Shown here in pieces: positions 15,001 through 19,539 of a stretch of DNA of 45,957 nucleotides (the first letter of the stretch is position 1; each line of letters starts with the position of its first letter). A program made the translations under genes and the position numbers. Source of the DNA: Prosthecobacter debontii (GTDB lineage: Bacteria; Verrucomicrobiota; Verrucomicrobiia; Verrucomicrobiales; Verrucomicrobiaceae); contig CAMBPS010000019.1 of NCBI GenBank assembly GCA_945869675.1, positions 1 to 45,957 of the forward strand. Reading direction: 5' to 3'. Below the pieces are notes generated by a model. The model saw only the letters and a list, made by a program, of their open reading frames with translations, ran no database searches and was not told the origin of the DNA.

Positions 15001-15066
15001 CAACAAAGGCCAAGGCTTCCATGGATCAACTCTGGATTGAATCGCGCTCTGAGATAGTGCCTTCAT
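1..15066 (-). CDS. Giant secreted repeat protein with autotransporter-associated beta-strand repeats (3' end outside window)
   Basis: One frame stays open from the ATG at 15066 to base 1, giving at least 5,022 codons with no stop. The N-terminus reads as a Sec signal peptide: basic residues, a hydrophobic core around residues 20-34, and a likely cut after ...LPINA. About a dozen GxGYxxxP repeats follow (residues ~94-700). Then come beta-strand repeats of the TIGR02601 type, a block of 'NSxxVxNV...VGMxVxG...TLS' repeats interleaved with BNR-like stretches (~1190-2200), further beta-strand repeats, and modules ending in YYV-type strands. The last visible residues, with a PAIAYYDATNKDLKYV motif, look like a beta-propeller repeat of large verrucomicrobial surface proteins. 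The composition is Gly/Ser/Thr/Asn-rich and almost Cys-free. It probably forms a long beta-helical surface fibre or adhesin. Whether a C-terminal autotransporter barrel or sorting signal exists cannot be seen. The ATG has no clear ribosome binding site. Substrate and role are unknown. Confidence 0.9.
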   Translation of the reverse strand, partial: MKALSQSAIQSRVDPWKPWPLLGLVLLATALPINAQVSVNGSWSSGGGGTWGGNLTQWATTSPLRAADLSVTRKAVATATAVRNARGEIVAVNLVNGGSGYTVAPTVIISGGTTGGYGARAVATISGGVVTGIKLISKGGGYTATPAVTITSEIAQVTVLRGGSGYTGDPKLFFQGGGAYTVPPNVTFTTGTGATATAVRTGDKITAINPGNVGIGYGKNGTQVTITGGGGTGATAMPIITGDINVDATADIATDLFTVVGAAPANDTPVEFSGTDAAPGGISLTQRYFVTNSSGSTFKVATSIGGAPIDLTTSGSAVVFTSTAGVGRVVGYVITNEGSGYTSTPAVTVSVTQPTVAATAFAITEDGVVTGIEILSGGAGYLDAPQVRFSAGTGEVGIISHAGTEATAEIQEGEVTDVTLTAPGGAGGVVSTVQLTAEGAVESIVLNQAGYGFTSIPTLDFGRTFLRTAQASSARSGNSLSGIAVTNPGAGYVAVPAVTIGTNGWQGYTAAPRVSFLSNGIKGALASATRTGSSITAVAVLDGGDGYAVAPTVNFQGGGGSGAAATAILTGNKVTSITMTSGGSGYTSTPNVTLTANGITYPIVTSNIAAGRVTSFNIIYGGAGYTAEPTVSIAAAPNGGIAATATATRTGGGITSLTLINGGGATPATATAVLSENATVASITLTQAGTGYTANPRVTLAAPTGFLGSVYPAPGGIGSYVYFNNDITGNSTISLEAPRTVGLLTLGDPFNGEDFTLSAGSGGVANALTFAMGGIGGGKSFINKAQGDQDVISARVMTNEELNIRVNAGRLTLSGGLSGSGDFVSTGNGVLTIRGNVLSSSSDLWLQNRGGTGTGAQVELGVTGGSAFQNVRIGSASLGSAGHAVLQLLENRFAIPSLPALDQGNQIGDMATVIADGASNRFAYFKLMGGSETIGNIIDIGSSLVLENMEGETVNRNVVLTLGGNNLDSFIGGFVRNRAGGSGTGKLGITKNGAGSLTLRGGNVSYTGFTLLNGGTLNLINTTNFASSIIAAVGTTLNVDTQGSTINFDDSVLGAANLSKFGSGNLSFNSGAANLDSLASYEGAVSFRSGDSSLRGEKAFIEESLTLRGTPGLSKSMTIASSLSAGSFSINGGRRDVFANSTITSQIYNANNIGSAFDAVVEATDHFDFSSVALRLGSVGNTTDKIVQNSANGTSLTLTDVSNLVVDSIVTLSSNTDNNPATGVTIPANTRILAINQTSRTLTLSQSVVIPAGRKVSLNYSSATDGAIRGESLNFADVVHDGRQFIAITSKGTIHTSMDGQLWDQRYKDPAGVPFSSITWSGERLLVVGNLGRVLTSTDGGINWSLQDSGSAQGFNGATTANSTFTGNLTLDSAVIQNVTNAGSYAIGTPIFGLVTAPSTQIVSASASGASIVMDANPLAVGTDVDFGYFRGTTSSGTNQTTITNVRTAQNLATGTLITSGGNLIPAGTTITAVNGPNSTLTLSQPAAANAVAGTTVRLYTLTGDLVLNSPVIQNVSNTNGLAVGMTLVGKEGIPAGAYITAMTSNTITLSEGAIATKPAVDLSIYTGTLTPNSTSVQNVSSVSAFRPQMAVRGALFPTGTRVIATTANSLTVSNTARATSTGANLTRTRTERIVSGSFTLNSSLVTGVTDAATLSVGMPVFLAGVTQSGTVINAISGTVVTLSLGALQNAPSATFRAGFNMVVVGTGGYIATSLGGETGSWLARTSGVSNALNSVSASPTTFVAVGTEGLLLSSLDGISWANQVPPLNSSGQFITDAAGSTVTLSGNAATGTGVSFGIFKGNTSGNNLITNVSGIQSVRVGIPVFAESGIPAGTRVRSVETTGFTMTTASTITEASKPIRSFTAVVTAGSLFLTEVSDFKGLAVGMALHGSAFNGTETGTIYGLFPDSRTILLTRVPPIEGRGNFGVLYGDLTVNSPIVQNVTNLPSIRRRPGSTHFASGKSVASVAGKIPSNVTVSSYNAVLNELTLSSSALSNGSDVPLLTLKGTVTNNSSVITGVADFSELTEGMLLLVTGDAQGTSNVLPFYVSLLDDANDTIYLSSAPNLNVGSAPVLVSLGIYTGTISSGSAVVTKIKNVTPIPLALPKLDDVFWTGSQFIAVGDYGAILTSPTGSVWTSQSSGTGLDLSAVASAGSQILVAGQDGLILSSSDGTTWAVSRAADSAATNDLRTVDRIRTLISANGRTVALGNGGLSTATGSAWGTSLNNTFSGTQLDIGLGGIMTIRNEVTFNTRLGAGMIELNQNNTNRLDDAAILNSKGGRFEFSNNGVDNVAYSEIIGKLLLSEGQLTIRTTTAGVGGSSLLQFGSLEQNPGATLNFSSRRRDESGDDTALLGANALNRVLFTKNPTLKNGIIGGWATVDGDWATYDSTKGVFRLENYQTGGVATWNATQNVRMSGNQTATAALAVNSLNLTGGTLNLAAFRLSVESGGILANSGNPTISGTGILTVGTALNAPQTLYLINNSSLTINNPIQDFESKVTLTSSQPIGTQITLPNVAAQNGLLPGMAVSGTGIAPGTRIETVDSLNRVTLTSPTMALIPNGTVLTFQGGSVSLSKSGGGLLTLNSANNYTGKTYINSGTLLVKALASLGAAPSAYVQDQIQINGGTLQIGHPTQQIFPSPDLNLSLNDGLRGVKIGTTGGRIEVGSSNPDNESGVPIIHFSITNPIYAEGLLEVAVRSSFNQFNSLTLGNASSSNTYLTGIQTDVTIAPANYNGLLTILGNNTIGGINQQGGDILITGNNNFTGAIRSTQGNITIEGTNTWLGGTRFDQPISIASGILRLKTSNALGSGGLNLNLGSSVLQLGGISQTIRQIIDTVGSTISNTEAPTNLTAPTDLIFDIANNQTVNSKIVNNLGPQFGLRLIKQGPGDLALTNTSSNFSNGLEIRNGSVSVTSISDNYVSESALGYASSEDPGLLLIDKSALIFNLTSYQRTNRSFTMGTGPNAATLIANGTNQEARVIFGREDRDQFTGINDLSQPVAFKDGGDRTLTLGGTGRGDNTFLLELRNKSVSEITGLLKLGSGTWVLGKAAPYSGLTSINEGILTVTANNALGTEAEETVVDPDLDTFTGNFANGTQINFPFFLDTTLPIGVQKDKAYYVVASNGTTFQIAATVGGAALPISSVGANVRFVPKIDSFRSTSLNFVADTFTGSLTNGDKITFNGQIVAGVQPVLPAELLTNTYYYVINSANGAFQVSLTPEPNAVPVDFSSEGTKGALYYATQKVGNPSGGVNLTSGTLLLSNVDYLTPETLNLEGGTLAVPTDSKSIWAGNIQVNSVSTINVGQGGLLTLAGNLTGTNRIIQEGEGRLILQGETLMPVSNGQNAVREFAVRAGTLVLDYSVNNGSKLVDNAVLRLGGTRRGGEVVLSGGDHEEIAGSTILDSGVSKVFREDGTSSIRLNNVVRNPGSSLYVDSGRLVKTDQPNINGLMGAWAIVRDAVTNAFWVIPGNSSGTFTATADASTDRLTTRNGNGDPLPHTLANGTLVRFSSTGTLPGGLSSSVSYYVFDTSGSSENSDVPSRIGTLQVALLPGNSVSPVNITSAGTGILTMTSQISFTVNSQSDTLTSPGEHRLAKGGMVRLASYGTLPGGLSSTVDYYLIDVATRTFRLSLLPDGPPVNITDIGTGLHTVESQGIPKRVGSAALTFTADAANFPASQGNGKIKVSISPQLGLGDITASLTGNGTLGSPYIYTIFTTEEKNSNKDIVAFVNSDPQRSGIFTVALSGGNEYVNNVKDLGSYGAPTFLANGSFDSGNTELDWARNEAIGGSFNDGFVMPNGEYVSSWAPLSNTAVTQNLTVSTPAGRDTFSLRFATQNASTVNLTNSALNSIRSGGILISPTVGANDSAINGSGSISTGGEGNLQNLLIHQYNELGSLNIGAKVTDRLAVQRLGRLTGAIRNTIILNDVAGVSVGQVITGTGITNVTTVFAIDTPSRTITLSRDHDSVVRPLAVNYSFGYTLSGLASSSNNLELTLNTVDGLAIGNTVSGTGITNGTLITAINTGTKVVSLSIPHDEIVRANPVNYTFVNAVQSGVASDPNRRFLAGVVNAKNLTPGMSVTGPGIIAGTTVVAVDKQQLIVTLSWDHDGNYRRGDYVFDGNITSKASSGDAYRRRVIGLVKQGNAVLNDASEFGIVSTTDLYIGMPISGPGIPFGATISFIYSDGDIEVSSNHFFTGESSLVKFTPSTGIEKLGGGTLVLSGDNQYTGVTYIGEGVLRAQKLTDGGIVGSLGTSSAASSNLFFNGGELQYVGESARTNRGFQLAESAILNIGHEKTMATFTGTLVGSDRFEKQGPGTLAFNGNAGLESFRVEQGRLLLQAIDTNPSPGTFSPTNFSQANLTSLRLAGGTLELRGTAEGNVAQTFGSTFYIEEGASELKVTSVASFDPNNLIATTAFRSTTLTLMGQEENAAPVRSPGASLLFTLNAETPSAPAKIFLASQSRGMQPWATFRDLGSNPSGGVNDFAFISSTGEITSANNSLTTITDTSQWAIRSGSTQAQENVSEVAAQAFTGTVSRNRFVNTIRYESSVDSTININAGSTLELLSGAILVAFDVNGAQKRIMGAGNITGGAFNRKNSDLIIHNYNPASTFTIGAGIIDRTRGVSGSSEAGGSLIEGQSVLKVIEDLDATTLLLSLQNGVRVDGPGIVPGTVVTRVDVDNRIVGLSLPATSNQSGAAYTFTETVNLIQTGVGTTILSGTNQYTGSTFVHGGVLRLDSQNAIPGGIASTGGTSSIVVEGGILGLGTENFGRNLGAGNDRIEFKGSGGFAAYSADRTVSFGGSSSPERLRFGNQGFVPDGSSLLLGSQDSTHKLTFQNPLDLGAFSQAINVGNGLADADAELAGDLSGLGRLIKFGLGTLRLGVSNTHSGGVEIAEGRIIAANVANVFGLTGATTGAVRLGTSRTNTHSGAGIDLQIEGGTINKKLEVGAMNSNPTAWVTGGQVDGSQATTNVGSESKMILVDGTPAIAYYDATNKDLKYVRAQDVRGTSWNTPITIVSRGDVGRFPSLQVIN
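4130..5860 (-). other. LPxGLSxxxxYYV-type modules in the giant protein
   Basis: Several modules share the order: T(F/L)T...NG, a (V/I)xF strand, LPxGL/PxGV, a YY(V/L)(V/I/F) strand, and an FxxSL/Q(I/V)xL strand. Copies occur at ~5660-5830, ~5400-5580, ~4450-4640 and ~4200-4340. A further related copy sits near the N-terminus at ~14130-14310. This pattern is familiar from phage tail and bacterial surface proteins. Their role here is inferred to be structural. Confidence 0.55.
8480..11260 (-). other. Three BNR/Asp-box-like inserts inside the giant protein
   Basis: Three stretches at about 11030-11250, 9770-9970 and 8540-8760 read like sialidase-type or photosystem-II-assembly-type propeller blades. 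They show alternating F(I/V)AVG strands and S-x-D-G-x-x-W boxes: SMDGQLWDQ, STDGGINWS, SSLDGISWA and SSSDGTTWA. Each contains about two blades, too few for a complete propeller alone. They are interleaved with the surrounding repeat modules, so blades from separate segments may assemble together, or they may be remnants of one propeller split by repeat expansion. Confidence 0.6.
8780..11500 (-). repeat. Middle repeat block of the giant protein (NSxxVxNV / VGMxVxG / TLS modules)
   Basis: Successive modules of roughly 50-70 residues share the order: strand with N-S-x-x-V-x-N-V, then V-G-M-x-V-x-G, then I-P-A-G-T-x-V-x-A, then a T-x-T-L-S strand. Clear examples are at ~10380-10560 (NSPVIQNVSN, VGMTLVGKEGIPAGAYI), ~10080-10170 (NSSLVTGVTD, LSVGMPVF) and ~9530-9640 (LITNVSG, VRVGIPVF, IPAGTRV). 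A related set lies further along at 2450-3350 (VSGTGITNGTLITAI). The motif resembles repeats in other large bacterial and phage structural proteins. No catalytic residues are apparent. Confidence 0.7.
12960..14800 (-). repeat. N-terminal GxGYxxxPxV repeat array inside the giant protein
   Basis: At least a dozen degenerate copies of a short motif occur in frame. Examples are NGGSGYTVAP, SKGGGYTATPAV, NEGSGYTSTPAV, SGGAGYLDAPQV, NPGAGYVAVPAV, DGGDGYAVAPTV, SGGSGYTSTPNV, YGGAGYTAEPTV and QAGTGYTANPRV. Each is preceded by a strand such as VTGIxL or ITAVxV. Between copies are Ala/Thr-rich ATATA-like stretches. Spacing varies, and the copies are clearly related at protein level but diverged at DNA level. 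The motif is widespread in large bacterial surface proteins, where it has no assigned activity. Confidence 0.8.
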
Positions 15067-15113
15067 AAATTGAATGAAAATGGGATGCGAATAACCACCA
15101 ACGTCTCAAAAAA

Positions 15114-15659
15114 CTACTTCCGAGTTTTAGCGATCAACTGGGTAAATCTCCTCACTGGAATGGCAGGAGGTGGCTGATCAAAGTTAAATTGCTGATCTTG
15201 AGTCACGGCCACCTCGACTTGAATGCGACGCAGGAATGGGTTCGCCAAATTACTCGTCGAAGGAATCCGTGCCCCCATGCCAATTTCACTATTATCAAGA
15301 AGGCGAACACGTGCCAAATAGACCAGATTATCCAAGTTACCGCCACCGGCACCAAGTTCTAATCCCTGATCATCAAAGTATTTGAGAATCACCTTACTGG
15401 ATGAAGCGCTGACGATACCAGACATCGTGGTCCAGTCGGCAGCCTGAACTTCGCCAATCAATTGATCCACAATTCTCGTTTCAGCCTGCTCATTGGCCGT
15501 CTTTCGGGACATTTCCATGCCATGAGGCAGCAAACCAAGAATGGTCACCACACCCAGAGCCATAATGCCAACGGCTAATACCACTTCAACCAACGAAAAC
15601 CCCGCATTGCTTAAGGCGACAGCGTTTGGGTGAGTTGAACGGTTGATTTGATTTTTCAT
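15114..15659 (-). CDS. Type IV prepilin-like protein, Verru_Chthon cassette protein B type
   Basis: The ATG at 15659 gives a 181-residue protein with a 20-residue leader ending in NAG followed by FSLVEVVLAVGIMALG. This is a prepilin peptidase site with Glu at position 5 of the mature protein and a hydrophobic N-terminal helix. The ensuing TILGLLPHGME and the spacing to a (I/V)xDQLIxEVQ helix match my memory of the Verru_Chthon cassette B family. An upstream in-frame start at 15740 would add 27 residues before the leader and is less likely. The stop is 47 bp before the giant gene on the same strand, so the two may be co-transcribed. The other cassette members (A, C, D) are not next to it upstream, where mazG lies. 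It is likely a minor pseudopilin of a type II secretion or type IV pilus-like machine in the inner membrane. Confidence 0.85.
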   Translation of the reverse strand: MKNQINRSTHPNAVALSNAGFSLVEVVLAVGIMALGVVTILGLLPHGMEMSRKTANEQAETRIVDQLIGEVQAADWTTMSGIVSASSSKVILKYFDDQGLELGAGGGNLDNLVYLARVRLLDNSEIGMGARIPSTSNLANPFLRRIQVEVAVTQDQQFNFDQPPPAIPVRRFTQLIAKTRK

Positions 15660-15809
15660 GGAAGCTGGGATGGCGAGATGTTGCGTTACGGTCTTGGACC
15701 TAAATGCTGAATTTGTGTTGAGAATACCAAAAATGCCCACGTACCGTCAATCTAAATACATGGTAAATACCGAGCACCTGACAAAAAATGCTTTTGCCAA
15801 ACCCAGACC

Positions 15810-16592
15810 CTATTCTCTTTTGATGGCATCCCAAGCGGCATCCATTTCTTCCAAGGTCGCCTCTCCAAGTTTTTTGCCTTCGGAAGTGATTTTTGTCTCC
15901 ACCGCATGAAACCGACGAATGAATTTTTCGTTTGCGGCAGCCATGGCGGCTTCGGCCTCGATGCCTAGTTTTCGGGCCAAATTGACGACACTGAAGAGTA
16001 AATCTCCGAGTTCCTCCTCCATGGCAGTAGTTTGGCCAGCAGCCACAGCCTCCTCTAATTCAGAGGCTTCCTCGCGAATTTTGCCAAAAACCGGCGCCGC
16101 TTCCGGCCAATCAAAACCAACTCTTGCCGCCTTCTTCTGGAGTTTTTGCCCACGCATCAGCGCTGGCAAGCCATTTCCAACACCATGCAGGTAACCCTCT
16201 CCTTGTGTGCCTTTTTCCTGGCGCTTGATCGCATCCCACTGAGTCAAAACGGCATCAGTGGTGGCAGCGCTCGTCTCACCGAAGACATGTGGATGACGGC
16301 GAATGAGCTTTTCCGAAAGTATATGTGCCATCTGATCCAGATCAAAAGTCCCCATACCCGAAGCAATCTCTGCATGCAGCACTGGCTGGAGGAGGAGATC
16401 CCCAAATTCTTCACAAATTAGCTCGGGATTGCCACTTTTGATCGCATCCACCACTTCGTAGGCTTCCTCAAGGACATGCGGGATCAAAGATTCATGCGTC
16501 TGCTCAATGTCCCATGGACAACCTCCCGGGGCTCGCAGGCGGTGGACGATGTAACGTAGGCGGGTAATTCCATCTGGATGATCAAGGCTCAT
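15810..16592 (-). CDS. mazG: Nucleoside triphosphate pyrophosphohydrolase MazG
   Basis: From the ATG at 16592 this is a 260-residue two-domain MazG, the usual length for the family. The N-terminal domain carries LRAPGGCPWDIEQTHESL followed by LEEAYEVVDAI, and then EEFGDLL, giving the E-x-x-E...E-x-x-D metal site. A second half-motif (EEELGDLLFSVVNLAR) lies in the C-terminal domain. The conserved RRHPHVFG is present. The enzyme hydrolyses NTPs and dNTPs to NMP and pyrophosphate in the cytoplasm and is a house-cleaning activity. A GTG start at 16643 would add 17 residues that do not fit the family. It diverges from trxA and lies 150 bp upstream of the prepilin gene on the same strand. Confidence 0.93.
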   Translation of the reverse strand: MSLDHPDGITRLRYIVHRLRAPGGCPWDIEQTHESLIPHVLEEAYEVVDAIKSGNPELICEEFGDLLLQPVLHAEIASGMGTFDLDQMAHILSEKLIRRHPHVFGETSAATTDAVLTQWDAIKRQEKGTQGEGYLHGVGNGLPALMRGQKLQKKAARVGFDWPEAAPVFGKIREEASELEEAVAAGQTTAMEEELGDLLFSVVNLARKLGIEAEAAMAAANEKFIRRFHAVETKITSEGKKLGEATLEEMDAAWDAIKRE

Positions 16593-16714
16593 ACCTCTGG
16601 CGATAATCGGGAAAACGACTTCTAGCACGAAAAAAGTTTGCACCTCGGTCCTGAGTGCCTACCTCATTCGTATCCACCAACACGACGATCGTCACAATTC
16701 AAACCTAAATCCAT
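16593..16714. promoter_or_regulatory. Divergent mazG / trxA promoter region
   Basis: This is the 122 bp between the two divergent starts, so both promoters should lie here. The only symmetry seen is a 10-bp palindrome GACGATCGTC at 16684-16693, 21 bp before the trxA ATG. No convincing -35/-10 pair or strong ribosome binding site was recognised. Confidence 0.4.
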
Positions 16715-17044
16715 ATGGCAAGCGAAGCAGTCCTCCTCCGAAACGATACCAATTTTGCCTCCGAAATTGCTAACACCACGGTTCCCGTTCTCGTGGACTT
16801 CTGGGCAGAGTGGTGTGGCCCCTGCCGGATGCTAGGTCCGATCCTTGACCAGCTCGCTGCTGAAAAAGGTGACGCAATCAAAGTCATCAAAGTCAATGTC
16901 GATGAAAGCCCTGCGCTAAGCGCTCAATATGGGGTTCGTTCTATTCCGATGCTTCTTTTCATCAAAGACGGTGAAGTGAAAGAAACCGTCGTTGGCGTGC
17001 AATCCAAAGACGCACTGGCTCGTAAGCTTGAAGCGATTGCTTAA
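16715..17044 (+). CDS. trxA: Thioredoxin
   Basis: A 109-residue protein of standard thioredoxin length. The active site is W-C-G-P-C at residues 32-36/37 within VDFWAEWCGPCRMLGP. The buried Asp is in VDFW, the cis-proline is at about residue 78 in RSIPML, and a C-terminal helix completes the fold. It is a cytoplasmic disulfide reductase that passes electrons from thioredoxin reductase to ribonucleotide reductase and other targets. It is a single-gene unit with its own terminator just downstream and faces the cytochrome gene tail to tail. Confidence 0.97.
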   Translation: MASEAVLLRNDTNFASEIANTTVPVLVDFWAEWCGPCRMLGPILDQLAAEKGDAIKVIKVNVDESPALSAQYGVRSIPMLLFIKDGEVKETVVGVQSKDALARKLEAIA

Positions 17045-17065
17045 GTTTCAACATCCCGCTTAATG

Positions 17066-17102
17066 AAGGCCACTTTGGCATGTGCTATGGTGGCCTTTTT
17101 TA
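17066..17102 (+). terminator. Rho-independent terminator of trxA
   Basis: A perfect 8-bp stem AAGGCCAC (17066-17073) pairs with GTGGCCTT (17090-17097) around a 16-nt loop. It is followed at once by a run of T (17096-17101). It lies 22 bp after the trxA stop. The opposite strand has no T run after the stem, so it should act on trxA only and not on the convergent cytochrome gene. Confidence 0.88.
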
Positions 17103-17152
17103 AACTCTTCAATCCGACACATCCAACCCTGGTGACGTTTGATTGGTAGCGA

Positions 17153-19429
17153 TTACCGAGTCAGCCTCAGCATCAACTGCCTTGCCTCTGGGTGATTTGG
17201 GCTAATACTCAGCGCCTTTTGGGTAGCTGAGAAGGCTTCAACGTCCCTGCCCATCTGGGCTAGGATCGTAGCACGGGCATATGGAATGCTAGGATCTGTC
17301 GGATCAGCGGCCTCTCCCTGTTTCAAAGCCTCTAGGGCTTCTGGAATGCGGCTCTGACCATTTAGAGCCAGTCCCAAGTTGTACCAAGCCCTAGCAAAGT
17401 TAACATCCGCTCGCACAGCCTCTTTCAAGGCGGCAATGGCCTTGGTCATGTCACCTACCTCGCTGTAGGCTAGGCCGAGTTCATAGTGATACTGTGATTC
17501 TTTGGGAGCCACCTTAATGGCGTCCTTCAATTTTTGAATCGCACGCTCAAGATTGCCACTGGCATGGTAAATCAGCGCCAAATCGTGATGAAAAGGCGGT
17601 GAATTCGGATCCCAAGAAACGGCGGTTTCCATGTGCTTGATTGCACTGGGCACATCTCGCCTAGCAAAGTAAAACTGCCCGAGCTGCATTTGACCACTCG
17701 GTTGATCGGCATTGAGTTGCAGCATGTGTTGCAGGTCTTTTCCAGCCGCAGAGTTCAGATCTAGACTATCGCGCAGAGCCCAAGCCGCGGTCACGCGAAC
17801 ACTGCGAGCAGGATCATTCAAAAGAGCCTCCATTCCAACGCGCACACCTGGAGCTTGCAAGGCAGGCTCTAGGCTGCGGGCAGCGGACTGGCGCACCAGC
17901 GGATGCTCATGCTTTAACTGACCTCGAAGAGCCTCCGTTACCGGTGGCTGATCCACCCAACGATCCAGGACTAAACTAGCACTGGCTTTCCAGTGTGGCA
18001 TCTCGTCACTTTCTAACAAAGCGATCAATCCGTCCCTCGCCGATTGATCTCCCTGGCGCGCTTTGGCAATCAGCGTAGCCCTTGTCCGAGTCTTGCGGTT
18101 CATCTTCTCACCCCACCACTTCTCCGTGGCAGCCAGAGACCACTCATTGTCTTTATCCTGATGACATTTATTGCAGGCATTCGGCACGCCAAACTGCTTT
18201 GTCAGCAAGGGATCAGGAATGGTAAACCCATGATCATGGCGCGGATGCCTCTGCATGTAAGTCGTCTGCGGCATGTGACAATTGATGCACTGATTGCCAG
18301 CGCTAGCCGCTTGGTGAAAGCTGTGCATCTCAGGCAGGATCACTGGAGCTTTTGGGAAACCACCCGCCGTGTGACATCTCATGCATAGTTGATTACCGGT
18401 GAGGATCGTCTTCATGCTATGCATGTCATGACAGTCCATGCACCGGACTCCAGAGTGATACATGCGGCTGCTGATGAAGCTGGCAAATTCGTAGTCCTCG
18501 TCACGAATCTGGCCATCTGGATAATAGATGTCACTACCGTCCGTGATCGTGAGCTGATAGTGATCCCAAAAAGAATCGCCAGGCACAAAGTCACCCGTGA
18601 TCTCTCCACGGCGGGCATGACATCCCGCACAATTCTCGGAATGCTGATCTCGAGTCCAGTTGGTTTTGATCGCAGGATTGAGACTGTGCGCCTTCATGGG
18701 TCCATGACAGGACTCACAACTCACGGTCATCTCAGCCATGGTCGTCTTGTAAGTATCTGTCGGTGGATCGTAGTTTTTGCGAACACGTGTGTTGTGGCAG
18801 CTGGCGCACATTTGATTCCAGATCATGCCACGTCCCGTCCAGTGCCCCCATTCTCCAGGCTTCCGATCCTCATTCCCATAGACATTGAACCAGTCTCCCC
18901 GAAGTGGATCAAAGCAGGCCTCCAACGTATGCAGAGCACCGCGCGGACCTTTGACCAAGAATTGCCGCAGCGGATCATGACCAATCACCCGCTCGACAGG
19001 ATAGGACTCCACCTTGTTTTCAAACCCCAGAGAAGTAAGCTGAAACAGCTCCCCCTTCTTCTCCGCTTGGGTCGTTTGTGTCCCATGCTGAAAGGTCTTG
19101 GAGGGTGAAAAAGCCGAAAGATCCATCTTATCGTTGGGCCTCCGCTCAGCCAGCCCGTGATGAGAGCCCTTCCATTTCTCAAACTCCACGGCATGACAGG
19201 TTTTGCATGACTCAGAACCGGCATATTCCGCAAAGGCAGTCCTTTCATCAGGCATAGCAAAAGGCTCGACTACCTTTGAAACCAAAGGAGTCACGGACAC
19301 TTCTGTGTAATTTTTCGTCGACGAAAGCGCCCAAACCATCAGTCCTATAACACCTACGATCACAACCACGAGGACAAGACCCGCCTTCAGATTCGCAGGT
19401 GGTTTAGAAGTTGGGGCAGCTTTCTTCAT
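17153..19429 (-). CDS. Membrane-anchored octahaem cytochrome c with HEAT and TPR repeats
   Basis: 758 residues. A single N-terminal transmembrane segment spans ~15-36. Eight CxxCH haem sites sit at about residues 75 (CKTCH), 208 (CASCH), 238 (CESCH), 267 (CAGCH), 330 (CMDCH), 349 (CMRCH), 381 (CINCH) and 419 (CNKCH). HEAT-like repeats cover ~450-570 and TPRs ~580-755 (for example MTKAIAALKEAVRADVNFAR). The haem part resembles cytochrome c554/NrfB-DmsE-type multihaem proteins fused to TPR, found in Verrucomicrobiota, Acidobacteriota and Planctomycetota. It should be exported and attached to the periplasmic face, acting in electron transfer. The substrate is unknown and no dedicated partner enzyme is adjacent. 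The start is supported by AAGGA seven bases before the ATG. It is last in the minus-strand run, after a 110-bp gap. Confidence 0.9.
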   Translation of the reverse strand: MKKAAPTSKPPANLKAGLVLVVVIVGVIGLMVWALSSTKNYTEVSVTPLVSKVVEPFAMPDERTAFAEYAGSESCKTCHAVEFEKWKGSHHGLAERRPNDKMDLSAFSPSKTFQHGTQTTQAEKKGELFQLTSLGFENKVESYPVERVIGHDPLRQFLVKGPRGALHTLEACFDPLRGDWFNVYGNEDRKPGEWGHWTGRGMIWNQMCASCHNTRVRKNYDPPTDTYKTTMAEMTVSCESCHGPMKAHSLNPAIKTNWTRDQHSENCAGCHARRGEITGDFVPGDSFWDHYQLTITDGSDIYYPDGQIRDEDYEFASFISSRMYHSGVRCMDCHDMHSMKTILTGNQLCMRCHTAGGFPKAPVILPEMHSFHQAASAGNQCINCHMPQTTYMQRHPRHDHGFTIPDPLLTKQFGVPNACNKCHQDKDNEWSLAATEKWWGEKMNRKTRTRATLIAKARQGDQSARDGLIALLESDEMPHWKASASLVLDRWVDQPPVTEALRGQLKHEHPLVRQSAARSLEPALQAPGVRVGMEALLNDPARSVRVTAAWALRDSLDLNSAAGKDLQHMLQLNADQPSGQMQLGQFYFARRDVPSAIKHMETAVSWDPNSPPFHHDLALIYHASGNLERAIQKLKDAIKVAPKESQYHYELGLAYSEVGDMTKAIAALKEAVRADVNFARAWYNLGLALNGQSRIPEALEALKQGEAADPTDPSIPYARATILAQMGRDVEAFSATQKALSISPNHPEARQLMLRLTR

Positions 19430-19518
19430 TCAAGTTTCCTTCATTACGCGGCAAAGGCGCCTCGGGTCAACGAAGTCTATCTCTGCTGCTTTCGCCGAAT
19501 TTTAAATTCCGTCACTTC

Positions 19519-19532
19519 CGATACATGTATCG
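19519..19532. promoter_or_regulatory. 14-bp perfect palindrome upstream of the cytochrome gene
   Basis: CGATACATGTATCG is perfectly self-complementary. It lies in the 110-bp gap between the membrane-anchored hypothetical gene and the cytochrome start, 90 bp before that start. The size and position would suit a dimeric regulator, but no other copy was seen to support this. Confidence 0.35.
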
Positions 19533-19539
19533 ACGGGTC

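Noticed and set aside
1..15066. Possible CRISPR or tandem DNA repeat array suggested by recurring short motifs
   Set aside because: The repetition is at protein level with diverged DNA. There are no identical direct repeats with regular unique spacers.
18389..19108. A 239-codon plus-strand open frame inside the multihaem cytochrome gene
   Set aside because: The opposite strand encodes eight CxxCH motifs in frame. This frame is His/Arg/Ile-rich with no domain and is a shadow.
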